Assembly: GCA_944385675.1 (NCBI GenBank)
Contig: CALWYD010000074.1
Location: 1-32,345 of the forward strand
Length of the DNA: 32,345 nt
Direction of reading: 5' to 3'
From: an uncultured Oscillospiraceae bacterium
Lineage (GTDB): Bacteria; Bacillota; Clostridia; Oscillospirales; Oscillospiraceae
The position numbers and the translations under genes were made by a program. Shown here in pieces: positions 24,072 through 32,218 of the stretch (position 1 is the first letter of the stretch; every line of letters begins with the position of its first letter). Below the pieces are notes generated by a model, which was not told where the DNA came from, made no database searches, and saw only the letters and a list, made by a program, of their open reading frames with translations.

Positions 24072-24101
24072 CCGTCCCCTCCTCAAATGACTTGGGGACG
24101 G
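24072..24101 (-). terminator. Hairpin after infB, possible partial terminator
   Basis: CCGTCCCC (24072-24079) pairs with GGGGACGG (24094-24101), 8 bp with a 14-base loop. On the minus strand it is followed by GTCTGTCTGTTT rather than a clean U-tract. It may lower expression of the downstream rbfA part of the operon. Confidence 0.4.
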
Positions 24102-24149
24102 AACGGGCCTGGTTCGACTGCTCGTACAGTACTCAGACGGGCAAATAGA

Positions 24150-26561
24150 TTATACCTGGATCTGCTCCATCAAGAAGGCCTCGATAATATCGCCCTCCTT
24201 GATGTCCTGGAACTTCTCAAAGGTGATGCCACACTCGTAGCCGGCAGCCACCTCTTTTACGCTGTCTTTGAAGCGCTGAAGGGAGGCAATGGATCCATCG
24301 TAGATGACAATATTGTCCCGCAGCAGACGCATCTGGGCTCCCCGCTGCATTTTGCCGTCCAGCACGTAGCAGCCGGCCACCATGCCCACACCGGTGATGC
24401 GGAACACGTTGCGCACTTCCGCCCGACCCAGATCCACTTCCTTGAACTTGGGGGCCAGCATGCCCTTCATGGCTGCCTCAACCTCGTTGATGGCGTCATA
24501 GATGACCCGGTACATGCGCATATCCACGTTCATCCGGGCGGCAGACTCTTTGGCGTTGGCATCAGGGCGGACGTTGAAGCCCACAATGATAGCACCGGAG
24601 GTGGAGGCCAGCATCACATCGCTCTCGCTAATAGCGCCAACGGCGCAGTGAATGACCCGCACCCGCACCTCCTCGTTGGAGATCTTCTCCAAACTGGCCT
24701 TAACTGCCTCGGCAGAGCCCTGGACGTCAGCTTTGACAATAATATTCAGGTTCTTCATCTCGCCGGCTTGGATCTGGCTGAACAGGTCCTCCAGTGATAC
24801 TTTGCCCACAGGAGAGGCTGCGGCCGTCTTTTGCTCGTGCTTGCGCTGATCTACCAACTCCCGGGCCATGCGTTCGTCAGCTACTGCGTGGAAGTCGTCG
24901 CCGGCACCGGGCACCTCACCCATGCCGATGATCTCCACCGGGACAGAAGGACCGGCCTCGGTAACTTTCTGGCCCTGGGCGTTGGTCATAGCCCGCACGC
25001 GGCCAACGGCGGTGCCCGCAATAATCACGTCGCCCTGATGCAGGGTTCCGTTTTGTACCAGCAGGGTAGCTACAGGGCCGCGGCCCTTATCCAAACGGGC
25101 TTCAATCACCGCGCCGTGGGCAGAACGGTTGGGGTTTGCCTTCAGCTCCCGCATTTCAGCGGTAAGAACCACCATGTCCAGCAGGTTATCAATGCCCATG
25201 CCCGTTTTTGCAGAGATGGGGCAGATAATGGTGTCTCCCCCCCACTCCTCAGGTACCAGCTCATACTCAGTCAGCTGCTGCATAATCCGGTCGGGGTTAG
25301 CGGTGGGTTTATCCATCTTGTTGATGGCCACAATAATGGGAATTTCCGCGGACTTGGCGTGGTTGATAGACTCCACGGTCTGGGGCATAATGCCGTCATC
25401 AGCCGCTACAACCAGGATGGCCACATCTGTAATCATGGCGCCCCGGGCACGCATGGCGGTAAATGCCTCATGGCCGGGGGTGTCCAGGAAGGTAATGGGG
25501 TTTCCATTTACGTTGACCTGGTAAGCGCCGATATGCTGGGTAATGCCGCCTGCTTCACCAGAGGCCACGTTGGCGTGGCGGATATAGTCCAAAAGGGAGG
25601 TCTTTCCGTGATCCACGTGGCCCATAACTACCACCACGGGGGCTCGGGGCACCAGATCTTCCTCCTTGTCCTGGGTGGTGTCAATGAGCTTCTCCTCAAT
25701 GGTGACCACCACCTCTTTTTCCACCTTGCAGCCCATCTCTTCGGCGATGATAGCGGCGGTATCAAAGTCAATAATATCGCTCAGGGAGGCCATGACGCCA
25801 TTTTTAATAAGGCACTTTACCACTTCCGTGCCGGCCTTCTTCATACGGCTGGCCAACTCTCCCACGGAGATCTCATCGGGAATAAGAACCTTGACAGGGG
25901 CCTTTTTGGCGATCTCCAGCTGCAGACGGCGCAGACGCTCCTGCTCTTCCTGACGGCGCTTGTTTCCAAAGCTGCCCGCCTGCTTGCCGCCCCGCTGGCG
26001 CTGAGCGTTGCGGCCCTGAAACTTCTGCTTGCCGCCCCGATCCTGCTGGCGCTGGTCGGTAAAGGACTCCAGCCGCTCGTCATATTTGTCCAGATTGACT
26101 GCCGGGCCGCCCCGGGTGTCAACCACTTTCTTAGCGGGAATGCGGGAAACAGGCTGCTGCACAGCGGGTTTAGCCTGATGTTGCACCTGGGACGGATTAT
26201 CCTCCTGCACCTGGCTGTGAGCCTGCTGAGGCTGGGCGGGTTTAACCGGCTGCTGATGAACCGGCTGTTGAGGGGCAGGCGGATTCTCTGTTTTCGGGGC
26301 AGTGGGCTGGCTTTGAGGTTTGGGAGCCTCCGCCGGGTCATGGTACACGTCAGCATACACAGACTCAATAGAATCAATCTGATTATGCTGGGTGAGGTAT
26401 TCAAACACAATAGACAGCTCCTCGTCAGTCAGGGGCTGCATATGATTTTTCGGCGGGTGGTTGTACTGGGTAAGGATGTCCATAATCTCCTTGGAAGGGA
26501 GTTCTTTGGAACCCTTTCGGAAATCCTTGGCAACCTTGTGGATGGGGTATTTTATCATCAT
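24150..26561 (-). CDS. infB: Translation initiation factor IF-2
   Basis: GTPase that brings formyl-Met-tRNA to the 30S P site and promotes subunit joining. The 803-residue protein has an N-terminal IF2-N helix region ([13 protein letters not shown]), a long Gln/Pro/Lys-rich linker (about 85-210) and a second IF2-N copy. The GTPase domain shows GHVDHGKT near residue 312, DTPGHEAF and NKMD, followed by beta-barrel domains and the C-terminal tRNA-binding domain. ATG 26561 lies nine bases after GAGGTG. The in-frame GTG at 26573 lies inside that site and is unlikely. The linker is glutamine-rich and low in complexity, as is usual for this factor. Confidence 0.96.
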   Translation of the reverse strand: MMIKYPIHKVAKDFRKGSKELPSKEIMDILTQYNHPPKNHMQPLTDEELSIVFEYLTQHNQIDSIESVYADVYHDPAEAPKPQSQPTAPKTENPPAPQQPVHQQPVKPAQPQQAHSQVQEDNPSQVQHQAKPAVQQPVSRIPAKKVVDTRGGPAVNLDKYDERLESFTDQRQQDRGGKQKFQGRNAQRQRGGKQAGSFGNKRRQEEQERLRRLQLEIAKKAPVKVLIPDEISVGELASRMKKAGTEVVKCLIKNGVMASLSDIIDFDTAAIIAEEMGCKVEKEVVVTIEEKLIDTTQDKEEDLVPRAPVVVVMGHVDHGKTSLLDYIRHANVASGEAGGITQHIGAYQVNVNGNPITFLDTPGHEAFTAMRARGAMITDVAILVVAADDGIMPQTVESINHAKSAEIPIIVAINKMDKPTANPDRIMQQLTEYELVPEEWGGDTIICPISAKTGMGIDNLLDMVVLTAEMRELKANPNRSAHGAVIEARLDKGRGPVATLLVQNGTLHQGDVIIAGTAVGRVRAMTNAQGQKVTEAGPSVPVEIIGMGEVPGAGDDFHAVADERMARELVDQRKHEQKTAAASPVGKVSLEDLFSQIQAGEMKNLNIIVKADVQGSAEAVKASLEKISNEEVRVRVIHCAVGAISESDVMLASTSGAIIVGFNVRPDANAKESAARMNVDMRMYRVIYDAINEVEAAMKGMLAPKFKEVDLGRAEVRNVFRITGVGMVAGCYVLDGKMQRGAQMRLLRDNIVIYDGSIASLQRFKDSVKEVAAGYECGITFEKFQDIKEGDIIEAFLMEQIQV

Positions 26562-26581
26562 AGTGGAAGCCACCTCGTTTC

Positions 26582-27202
26582 TTAGGGATTATGCCGGAAT
26601 TTACCGGACAGGCGCCGTGTACCGGGGCCCGATTTTGGAAGACGAACAGGGCGGCGGGGACCGTCCTTGTCCTGACAGGCCGCAGCGGCCTGTCGGGGCG
26701 GCTTCGGCTTCGTGCTGGAGTTGGGATGGGGATGAGCGGACAATGGCTTAGGCGGACTGGGAGGAGCGGCCCATGGCTTATGTTTGCCCTGCCGCAGATT
26801 TTTCTCATGCTGGCGCTTTTCCCGCTGGCGCTGGAGAGCCTGATCAGCTTTCTCCCTTAGCTGTCGGGCGGCTGGTCCATAGCGACCTGGTTCCCGCTGG
26901 GCCAGCTTTTCTGCCACGGCGGCGGCCAGACCTGGATCTGTGAGAGCCAGCACAGCGCAGGATCCCCGGCCCAGATGGAAACCTATCTCCTCTTTGGTAA
27001 AGGGCAGTTCCAGCCACAGCGCACCGCCCATTTGACCGAAGTGGGCGCAGCGGCGGCAGGTGTTGGGGGCGGCATCGCTGGCCAGAAGGAGCAGTCTGGC
27101 ATGGTGAGCGCGGCAGGCCGCCCCCACCGGCTCCTCTCCCAGTTCCAACAGTCTGGCCTTGCGGGCCAGCCCCAGGAGATGGAGGACAGGGTCGTTAGCC
27201 AT
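26582..27202 (-). CDS. L7Ae-family RNA-binding protein YlxQ with long basic tail
   Basis: YlxQ-type proteins are kink-turn RNA binders of unclear role found in nusA-infB operons. The first 100 or so residues carry the L7Ae fold ([55 protein letters not shown]). The remaining roughly 100 residues are a tail rich in Arg, Lys, Gln and Pro, not found in the usual ~100-residue YlxQ. The tail is probably disordered and could add RNA affinity. Codon use continues smoothly and no frameshift is apparent. It starts inside the end of ylxR/rnpM (8-base overlap) and ends 20 bases before infB. Confidence 0.88.
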   Translation of the reverse strand: MANDPVLHLLGLARKARLLELGEEPVGAACRAHHARLLLLASDAAPNTCRRCAHFGQMGGALWLELPFTKEEIGFHLGRGSCAVLALTDPGLAAAVAEKLAQREPGRYGPAARQLREKADQALQRQREKRQHEKNLRQGKHKPWAAPPSPPKPLSAHPHPNSSTKPKPPRQAAAACQDKDGPRRPVRLPKSGPGTRRLSGKFRHNP

Positions 27203-27470
27203 CCTGAGGCACCTCCTTCATCTGGGCCTCCAACGCTTCCCACACCGGGTCTGGCAGGGGGGCGGAAAAGGCCCGTTCCAGGGCACGGCTCTTCCTGGCC
27301 TTGGCCAGACAGGCCGGATTAGGGCACACGTAGGCACCCCGGCCGGGCAGCTTGCCCTTAAAGTCCAGGGTTACCTCTCCCTGAGGAGAGCGAACCACTC
27401 GAATCAGCTCTTTTTTCGGTTTCATTTCCCGGCAGCCAAGACATTGGCGCATGGGTATTTTTTTGGGCAC
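27195..27470 (-). CDS. rnpM: YlxR-family protein (RNase P modulator RnpM)
   Basis: A 91-residue YlxR protein. Work on the family has reported binding to RNase P RNA, hence the name RnpM. The pattern PMRQCLGCREMKPKKELIRVVR is present in parts (RQCLGCREMKPKKELIR), followed by GRGAYVCPNPACLAKARK, the usual conserved end. GTG 27470 is chosen because GAGGTG lies six bases upstream and gives the family-typical MPKKIP start; the ORF also opens at GTG 27479. It sits between nusA and ylxQ, as in most Firmicutes. Confidence 0.9.
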   Translation of the reverse strand: MPKKIPMRQCLGCREMKPKKELIRVVRSPQGEVTLDFKGKLPGRGAYVCPNPACLAKARKSRALERAFSAPLPDPVWEALEAQMKEVPQDG

Positions 27471-27524
27471 GGAGCTCACCTCGTCATTGTTACAGGTTCT
27501 CCTGAATCCCCGGCAGAGGAAAGT

Positions 27525-28682
27525 TTACTGCTCGGGCTGCTCCTGAACCTCGTCTTCTGCAAAGAGGGGAGTATCCTCCTGGGGTTCGGCCGGAGCGGAA
27601 GCAGACTTGATGTCAATCTTGTAGCCAGTGAGTTTGGCGGCCAGACGGGCGTTTTGTCCCTCCTTGCCGATGGCCAGGGACAGCTGGTCGTCAGGTACCA
27701 CCACCCGGCAGCTTTTCCCCTCAGGCAGTTCTTCCACACTGATGACATCGGCGGGGGAGAGGGCGGCGGCAATATACTCGGCAGGGTCTTCCGAGTATTT
27801 GATGATGTCCATCTTCTCGCCCTTAAGTTCCTCCACGATAGTGTTTACCCGCTGGCCCCGGGGGCCGACGCAGGCGCCGATGGGGTCCACGTTGGGATCG
27901 GCGGACCAGACGGCTAGCTTGGTACGGGAGCCCGCCTCCCGGGCCACGGATTTAATTTCCACAGTACCGTCGTAGATTTCGGGAACTTCCAATTCAAAAA
28001 GCCGCTTGACCAGACCGGGATGGGTGCGGGAGATGAGTACCTGGGGTCCCTTGGTGGCCCGGCGTACCTCAGCCACGTAGACTTTCAGCCGCTGGCCCTC
28101 CACATAGTGCTCCCCCTTTACCTGCTCGTTGACACTGAGGTAGGCGTCGGTAAACTCGGAGCCGGAGTGGATGCGCAGAGCAACCGCCCCACTGCGGGGG
28201 TCAATGCGGGTGACCACGCCGGTGAGCAATTCATGCTCCTTAGAGGAAAACTCGTCGTACACCATGCCCTGTTCAGCCTCCCGGATGCCCTGGATGATGA
28301 CCTGGCGGGCGGTCTGAGCGGCAATGCGGCCGAAGCTCTTGGGCTTGATCTCAATACGTACCACGTCTCCAAGCTGAGCCTGGGGCAGGGCGGCACGGGC
28401 CTCCTCCAGACTGATTTCGGTGGCGGGGTTATCCACCTCCTCCACCACATCTTTTTTCAGAAACAGGCGGACGGTAGCTGTCTCCTGATTGGCCTCAATG
28501 ACCAGATTGTCCCCGACCCCCTCGTGGTCCCGGCGATAGGCGGAGAGAAGGGCCTGAGTGATTTTTTCCATCATATAACCGGGCTTAATGCCCTTTTCCT
28601 GCTCAATTTGTGCAATGGCGGCAAAAAATTCCTGACCGTCAAGCTCGTTGTTGTTTACCTTTTTGGTGGTTTTCTTAGCCAC
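27525..28682 (-). CDS. nusA: Transcription termination/antitermination protein NusA
   Basis: RNA polymerase accessory factor that enhances pausing and intrinsic termination. The 385 residues comprise the N-terminal polymerase-binding domain, S1 domain (about 135-200), KH1 and KH2. Markers are ISRTHPGLVKRLFELEVPEI, read in parts as HPGLVKRLFELEVPEI, then PIGACVGPRGQRV and IGKEGQNARLAAKLTG. It lacks the extra acidic repeats of E. coli NusA, as is normal for Firmicutes. The GTG at 28682 follows AGGAGGAG by about eight bases. A terminator-like hairpin in the operon leader (29211-29239) may let NusA control its own synthesis. Confidence 0.96.
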   Translation of the reverse strand: MAKKTTKKVNNNELDGQEFFAAIAQIEQEKGIKPGYMMEKITQALLSAYRRDHEGVGDNLVIEANQETATVRLFLKKDVVEEVDNPATEISLEEARAALPQAQLGDVVRIEIKPKSFGRIAAQTARQVIIQGIREAEQGMVYDEFSSKEHELLTGVVTRIDPRSGAVALRIHSGSEFTDAYLSVNEQVKGEHYVEGQRLKVYVAEVRRATKGPQVLISRTHPGLVKRLFELEVPEIYDGTVEIKSVAREAGSRTKLAVWSADPNVDPIGACVGPRGQRVNTIVEELKGEKMDIIKYSEDPAEYIAAALSPADVISVEELPEGKSCRVVVPDDQLSLAIGKEGQNARLAAKLTGYKIDIKSASAPAEPQEDTPLFAEDEVQEQPEQ

Positions 28683-28701
28683 GGTGTTCTCCTCCTAAAC
28701 G

Positions 28702-29157
28702 TTAAAAGCGGGGGTACAGCCGTACCAGCGCGATCTCTTTTTTTTCAAATTCCACGGGGCTGCCTCCTATCAGGAGGGTGACATTTCCATCGGACCAGCC
28801 CTCCAACAGGCCTACACAGCTTTTTCGGCCATCTCTGGGGCGGTAGAGCTTGACCTCCACCTCCTGTCCCTGGAACTGGGCAAAATGTTCCGGTTTTTTC
28901 AGCGCCCGGTCGGCTCCGGCAGAGGATACCTCAAAGGTGTAGCTGCCCTCGATGGGATCCGCCTGGTCCAAGGCATCGGACAGGGGGCGGGAAACCGCCT
29001 CGCAGTCGTCAATGGACACGCCGCCCTCCTTATCGATGTAAACTCGGAGGAACCACTCCCCGGCCTCCTTCACATATTCTACGTCCCACACAGAGCAGCC
29101 CGCGGCTTCCACAAAGGGAACGGCCAGGGCGGCCACGGTATCGGTCACTTTTGCCAT
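28702..29157 (-). CDS. rimP: Ribosome maturation factor RimP
   Basis: Assembly factor for the 30S subunit. The 151 residues show the RimP/YlxS pattern: GCSVWDVEYVKEAGEWFLRVYID (read as VWDVEYVKE and LRVYID), GGVSIDDCEAVSRPLSDALD, and the Gly/Ala-rich FEVSSAGADRAL. ATG 29157 has AGGAGGTG upstream. It is the first gene of the minus-strand translation operon that continues through nusA and infB to ribF. Confidence 0.95.
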   Translation of the reverse strand: MAKVTDTVAALAVPFVEAAGCSVWDVEYVKEAGEWFLRVYIDKEGGVSIDDCEAVSRPLSDALDQADPIEGSYTFEVSSAGADRALKKPEHFAQFQGQEVEVKLYRPRDGRKSCVGLLEGWSDGNVTLLIGGSPVEFEKKEIALVRLYPRF

Positions 29158-29210
29158 GGGGCACCTCCTGTTGAGGCCGGAAAAGAAGGGGTCCGGCCGG
29201 TTTGGTCAAT

Positions 29211-29239
29211 CAAAAAGAGCGGAGCCGAAACTCCACTCT
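29211..29239 (-). terminator. Terminator-like hairpin in the rimP-nusA operon leader
   Basis: On the minus strand AGAGTGGAG (29239-29231) pairs with CTCCGCTCT (29224-29216), 9 bp with one G-T wobble and a 6-base loop, then TTTTTG. It lies after the predicted start (~29261) and before rimP, so it can act as an attenuator. A second GGCCGG/CCGGCC hairpin follows closer to the gene. Confidence 0.7.
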
Positions 29240-29267
29240 CACCAATACTACCATGAATAACACCCAT

Positions 29268-29296
29268 ACTATATCATAAAATCTGGGTAAATGCAA
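29268..29296 (-). promoter_or_regulatory. Sigma-A promoter of the rimP-nusA-infB operon
   Basis: On the minus strand TTGCAT (29296-29291) and TATAGT (29273-29268) with a 17-base spacer. It gives a leader of about 105 bases. No second strong promoter is seen down to ribF, so it probably drives the whole operon. Confidence 0.75.
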
Positions 29297-29452
29297 GGGG
29301 AGGGAGAGAAGTTTTTCCCAAAACAGGGCTTTTTCCCATGCAAATAAAAAATATGGAAAAAGAAAAAAGTATTTCCAGATTTCTGCGGGAAAATGGGTAC
29401 ATACTAGAAGGCGGATGGAACCTCCAAGGGAAAAAGACGGGAGGATGCGCAG

Positions 29453-29791
29453 ATGGGAAGACAATGGATGACTCTGGCCTTGGCCGGGGCACTGGCGGTG
29501 ACGCTGACGGCCTGCGGCGCGGGCGAGGATAAAACAGGGGATATGACCAACCAGACCAGCTACGCCCGTACAGGACGGGCAGGCTATGCTCAGGATTGGC
29601 GTACGGCCAGCGACTATATGAAGGATGCCAGATATAGCGCCGGTTCTGACGGCCAGGTTCACGACCGGGACAGCTCCACGGCCCGAGACTTTACCCAGGA
29701 TGCCCGGGATATGCTCCGGGATGCCGGAGATGCGGTAAAGGATGCGGGGAAAGATGTGCGCAACGCTGCCAAAGATATTATGAACCAGTAA
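29453..29791 (+). CDS. Small helical lipoprotein of unknown function
   Basis: A 112-residue predicted lipoprotein. Residues 1-20 form a signal peptide ending in the lipobox LTAC, so Cys21 would be lipidated and the protein anchored outside the membrane. The mature part is hydrophilic. Its C-terminal third has a repeating D-A pattern (TQDARDMLRDAGDAVKDAGKD, seen in parts DAGDAVKDAGKD and RNAAKD), suggesting an amphipathic helix. I do not recognise a family. ATG 29453 has GGGAGGA upstream. Its AT-rich leader (29300-29440) probably holds a promoter, but I cannot fix it. It converges on the YgiQ gene. Confidence 0.75.
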   Translation: MGRQWMTLALAGALAVTLTACGAGEDKTGDMTNQTSYARTGRAGYAQDWRTASDYMKDARYSAGSDGQVHDRDSSTARDFTQDARDMLRDAGDAVKDAGKDVRNAAKDIMNQ

Positions 29792-29804
29792 ACCCCATTT
29801 CACA

Positions 29805-29843
29805 CAGGGCGCCCGCGGCAATATGCCTGCTGCGGGCGCCCTG
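29805..29843. terminator. Hairpin between the lipoprotein and YgiQ genes
   Basis: A perfect 12-bp stem CAGGGCGCCCGC/GCGGGCGCCCTG (29805-29816 with 29832-29843), with a nested GGCA/TGCC hairpin in the loop. Neither strand has a strong U-tract, but its place between converging genes favours a terminator. Confidence 0.65.
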
Positions 29844-29863
29844 GGCTATATTTCATACTATTT

Positions 29864-31864
29864 TCATTGGGAAGTACGGTTTTTTTTACTTCTTTTTCCA
29901 TTGGGCTTGGGTTTCGCTTTGGCCCAGCCCGCCTTGCGCTGAGGCCTGGCCTGCCGGGCAGGGGTTTCGCCTCGCCCTTTCTGGCCAGAGGGAGCCTTGG
30001 CTTTGCACAGCGGGCCTTTTTGGGTGCGCCTTTGTCCGGAGAGGTGGACATTTGGCTCTTTATCAGGGCGGATGAGGCAATGCTTTCCATAGCCAATTAA
30101 GTCCTCCCTCCCCGTCCTGTGCAGGGCCTCCAGCACCAGAGCCCGGTTCTGGGGCTTGCGCCACTGCATCAGGGCCCGCTGCAGGGCCTTGTCATGGGGA
30201 GTCTTGGGCACAAAGACCGGCTTCATGGTGCGGGGGTCAATCCCCGTGTACCACATGCAGGTGGCCAGTGTGCCGGGGGTGGGGTAGAAGTCCTGCACCT
30301 GCTCGGGCATGTGTCCCTGGCGGTTGAGCCACTCTGCCAGTTGCACCGCATCCTCCAGGGTGCAGCCCGGGTGGGAGGAGATGAGGTAGGGCACCAGATA
30401 TTGGTCCTTGTGGTAGCGCCGGTTGAGCTTAAAGTACTTTTCCCGGAACTTCTCATAGACCTCAATGTGAGGCTTGCCCATGTAGTCCAGGGTATGGGCC
30501 ACGCAGTGCTCCGGAGCCACCTTCAGCTGGCCGGAGATGTGATGCTGAACCAAGTCAGTGAAAAACTCCCCGCTGGGGTCCTTCATGAGAAAATCAAAGC
30601 GGATACCAGAACGGATGAACACCTTTTTTACTCCGGGAATGGTCCGAAGCTTCCGCAGGAGCATCATATAGTCGGTGTGGTCGGCGTCCAGGTTGGGGCA
30701 GGCCTCCGGGGCCAGGCAGGCCCTGTTTTTACACAGTCCATACTTTAACTGTTTTTGACAGGAGGGGCGGCGGAACGTGGCTGCGGGGCCTCCCACATCG
30801 TGGATGTATCCCTTGAAACCGGGGTGACGGGTGAGGGCGGTCACTTCCCGGATGACACTCTCATGGCTACGGGCGGAGACAATGCGTCCCTGATGGAAGG
30901 CCAGAGAACAGAAGGTGCACGCCCCAAAACAGCCCCGGTTGTGGGTGACGGAAAAACGTACCTCCTCGATGGCGGGCACGCCCCCCAGCTCGTCGTACAT
31001 GGGGTGGGGTTCCCGCACATAGGGAAGCTCCGCCACCCTGTCCAGCTCCTGGGTGGACAGGGGGCAGGCGGGAGGGTTGACCAGCAAGAACTGCCGCCCG
31101 TGCTTCTGCACGATGGCTTTGCCCACCACCGGATCATGCTCTAGGTACTCCGTCATGTTGGCCCGGGCGTAGTCCTCCTTGGAGGCGGCCACCTCCTCAA
31201 AGGAGGGAACCTCCACAAAGGGGTAGGCGCTGACGGAGGGGTACGCAACGGCTACGCAGGTGCCCCGCACGTCTGTAATCTCCCCCACGGGGGTGCCGGA
31301 GGCCAGGCGGGCGGCAATTTCCCGGGTGGCGTATTCCCCCATGCCGTAGGTGAGGAGATCCGCCTGAGCGTCAAAGAGGACGGAGCGGCGCACCTTGTCC
31401 TCCCAATAGTCATAGTGGGCGAAGCGGCGCAGGGAGGCCTCCAGTCCGCCGATGATGACGGGGATATCCCCAAAGACCTCCCGCACCCGGTTGGAGTAGA
31501 CCACGGTGGCGTGGTCGGGCCGCAGGCCCGCCCTCCGGCCGGGGGAGTAGGCGTCGTCGTGGCGGCGCTTTTTGGCGGCGGTGTAGTGGGCCACCATGGA
31601 ATCCAGGTTGCCTGCAGAGATGAGCACCCCCAGCCTGGGCCGCCCCAGGGCGGCAAATGACTCCGGGGTTCTCCAGTCGGGCTGGGCCAGCACGGCCACC
31701 CGGTAGCCCTCAGCCTCCAGCACCCGGCCGATAATGGCCGGGCCGAAGGAGGGGTGATCCACATAGGCGTCCCCGGTGATGAGGAGAAAGTCGTAAAAAT
31801 CCCAGCCTCGCCGGGCCATATCCTCCCGGGAGACGGGGAGGAACAGATCGCGGTCAAAACCCAT
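29864..31864 (-). CDS. YgiQ-family radical SAM protein
   Basis: A large 666-residue radical SAM enzyme of the YgiQ type, whose substrate is unknown. An N-terminal cobalamin-binding-like Rossmann region (about residues 30-165) precedes the radical SAM domain. Its cluster motif CFGACTFC (CX3CX2C) lies near residue 313, following SVTHNRG. YgiQ-specific blocks follow (VGGPAATFRRPSCQ and HISGQLKVAPEHC). The last 60 or so residues are a basic Lys/Arg/Pro tail, common in the family. ATG 31864 has only a weak GAGGCG site. It lies 48 bases downstream of the XRE repressor gene on the same strand, with a 13-bp hairpin between. Confidence 0.9.
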   Translation of the reverse strand: MGFDRDLFLPVSREDMARRGWDFYDFLLITGDAYVDHPSFGPAIIGRVLEAEGYRVAVLAQPDWRTPESFAALGRPRLGVLISAGNLDSMVAHYTAAKKRRHDDAYSPGRRAGLRPDHATVVYSNRVREVFGDIPVIIGGLEASLRRFAHYDYWEDKVRRSVLFDAQADLLTYGMGEYATREIAARLASGTPVGEITDVRGTCVAVAYPSVSAYPFVEVPSFEEVAASKEDYARANMTEYLEHDPVVGKAIVQKHGRQFLLVNPPACPLSTQELDRVAELPYVREPHPMYDELGGVPAIEEVRFSVTHNRGCFGACTFCSLAFHQGRIVSARSHESVIREVTALTRHPGFKGYIHDVGGPAATFRRPSCQKQLKYGLCKNRACLAPEACPNLDADHTDYMMLLRKLRTIPGVKKVFIRSGIRFDFLMKDPSGEFFTDLVQHHISGQLKVAPEHCVAHTLDYMGKPHIEVYEKFREKYFKLNRRYHKDQYLVPYLISSHPGCTLEDAVQLAEWLNRQGHMPEQVQDFYPTPGTLATCMWYTGIDPRTMKPVFVPKTPHDKALQRALMQWRKPQNRALVLEALHRTGREDLIGYGKHCLIRPDKEPNVHLSGQRRTQKGPLCKAKAPSGQKGRGETPARQARPQRKAGWAKAKPKPNGKRSKKNRTSQ

Positions 31865-31899
31865 GGCGCGCCTCTTTTCTTTGTGTGTTGAACGGGACA

Positions 31900-31931
31900 G
31901 GAAAGGGAGCGGTCATCTCCGCTCCCTTTCC
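31900..31931 (-). terminator. Perfect hairpin spanning the XRE stop codon
   Basis: GGAAAGGGAGCGG (31900-31912) pairs with CCGCTCCCTTTCC (31919-31931), 13 perfect base pairs. On the minus strand it is followed by TGTCCCGTTC, not a U-tract. It may be a partial terminator or an mRNA stabiliser between the repressor and YgiQ genes. Confidence 0.5.
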
Positions 31932-32131
31932 TCGGAACGCCCCACCAGATAGTCCAGACTGACGTCGAAGAAGTCGGCGATGGCGATCAGACCCTTGAAA
32001 TCCGGATACCGTGTGGCATACTCGTACGCTTGATAGGAGTTCAGCGCCAGACCAAATTCAGCCGCCATCTCGCGCTGTTTTAGACCGCGTTCCTTTCGCA
32101 GTTCTTTAATGCGTTCACAAAATTGTGCCAT
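31913..32131 (-). CDS. XRE-family helix-turn-helix repressor
   Basis: A 72-residue Cro/CI-type DNA-binding protein. The helix-turn-helix covers about residues 8-62 (RIKELRKERGLKQREMAAEFG, seen as ERIKELRKERGLKQ, then NSYQAYEYATRYP, and ADFFDVSLDYLVGRS, the usual family end). ATG 32131 has GGAGG eight bases upstream; the frame is open further but lacks such a site. Two palindromic TCACT-N3-AGTGA sites lie immediately upstream of its promoter region, and a divergent gene starts at 32219. It probably represses itself and that gene. Confidence 0.87.
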   Translation of the reverse strand: MAQFCERIKELRKERGLKQREMAAEFGLALNSYQAYEYATRYPDFKGLIAIADFFDVSLDYLVGRSEERERR

Positions 32132-32149
32132 AATTTTGCCTCCGGAAGC

Positions 32150-32178
32150 TTGACAATCACTCAAAGTGAGTATATCAT
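32150..32178 (+). promoter_or_regulatory. Promoter of the divergent gene at 32219, overlapping an operator
   Basis: TTGACA (32150-32155) and TATCAT (32173-32178) with 17 bases between. The first operator (32157-32169) fills the spacer, so repressor binding would block polymerase. A nearby TATAAT (32178-32183) would need a 22-base spacer. Confidence 0.6.
32157..32169. promoter_or_regulatory. Operator 1 (TCACT-N3-AGTGA)
   Basis: A 13-base inverted repeat TCACT-CAA-AGTGA centred at 32163, lying in the spacer of the rightward promoter. It is the same type as the site 26 bases away, so it is probably bound by the XRE repressor. Confidence 0.7.
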
Positions 32179-32182
32179 ATAA

Positions 32183-32195
32183 TCACTTAAAGTGA
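32183..32195. promoter_or_regulatory. Operator 2 (TCACT-N3-AGTGA)
   Basis: A 13-base inverted repeat TCACT-TAA-AGTGA centred at 32189, with AATCACT/AGTGATT extending the symmetry. It lies near the rightward transcription start. A lone half-site AGTGATT follows at 32210-32216. Confidence 0.7.
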
Positions 32196-32218
32196 TTAAA
32201 ATTGAGCGGAGTGATTTG

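Noticed and set aside
24831-26585. Open frame of 584 codons on the plus strand opposite infB
   Set aside because: It is the antisense shadow of the intact IF-2 gene, has low-complexity sequence with no recognisable domain, and no ribosome binding site or promoter.
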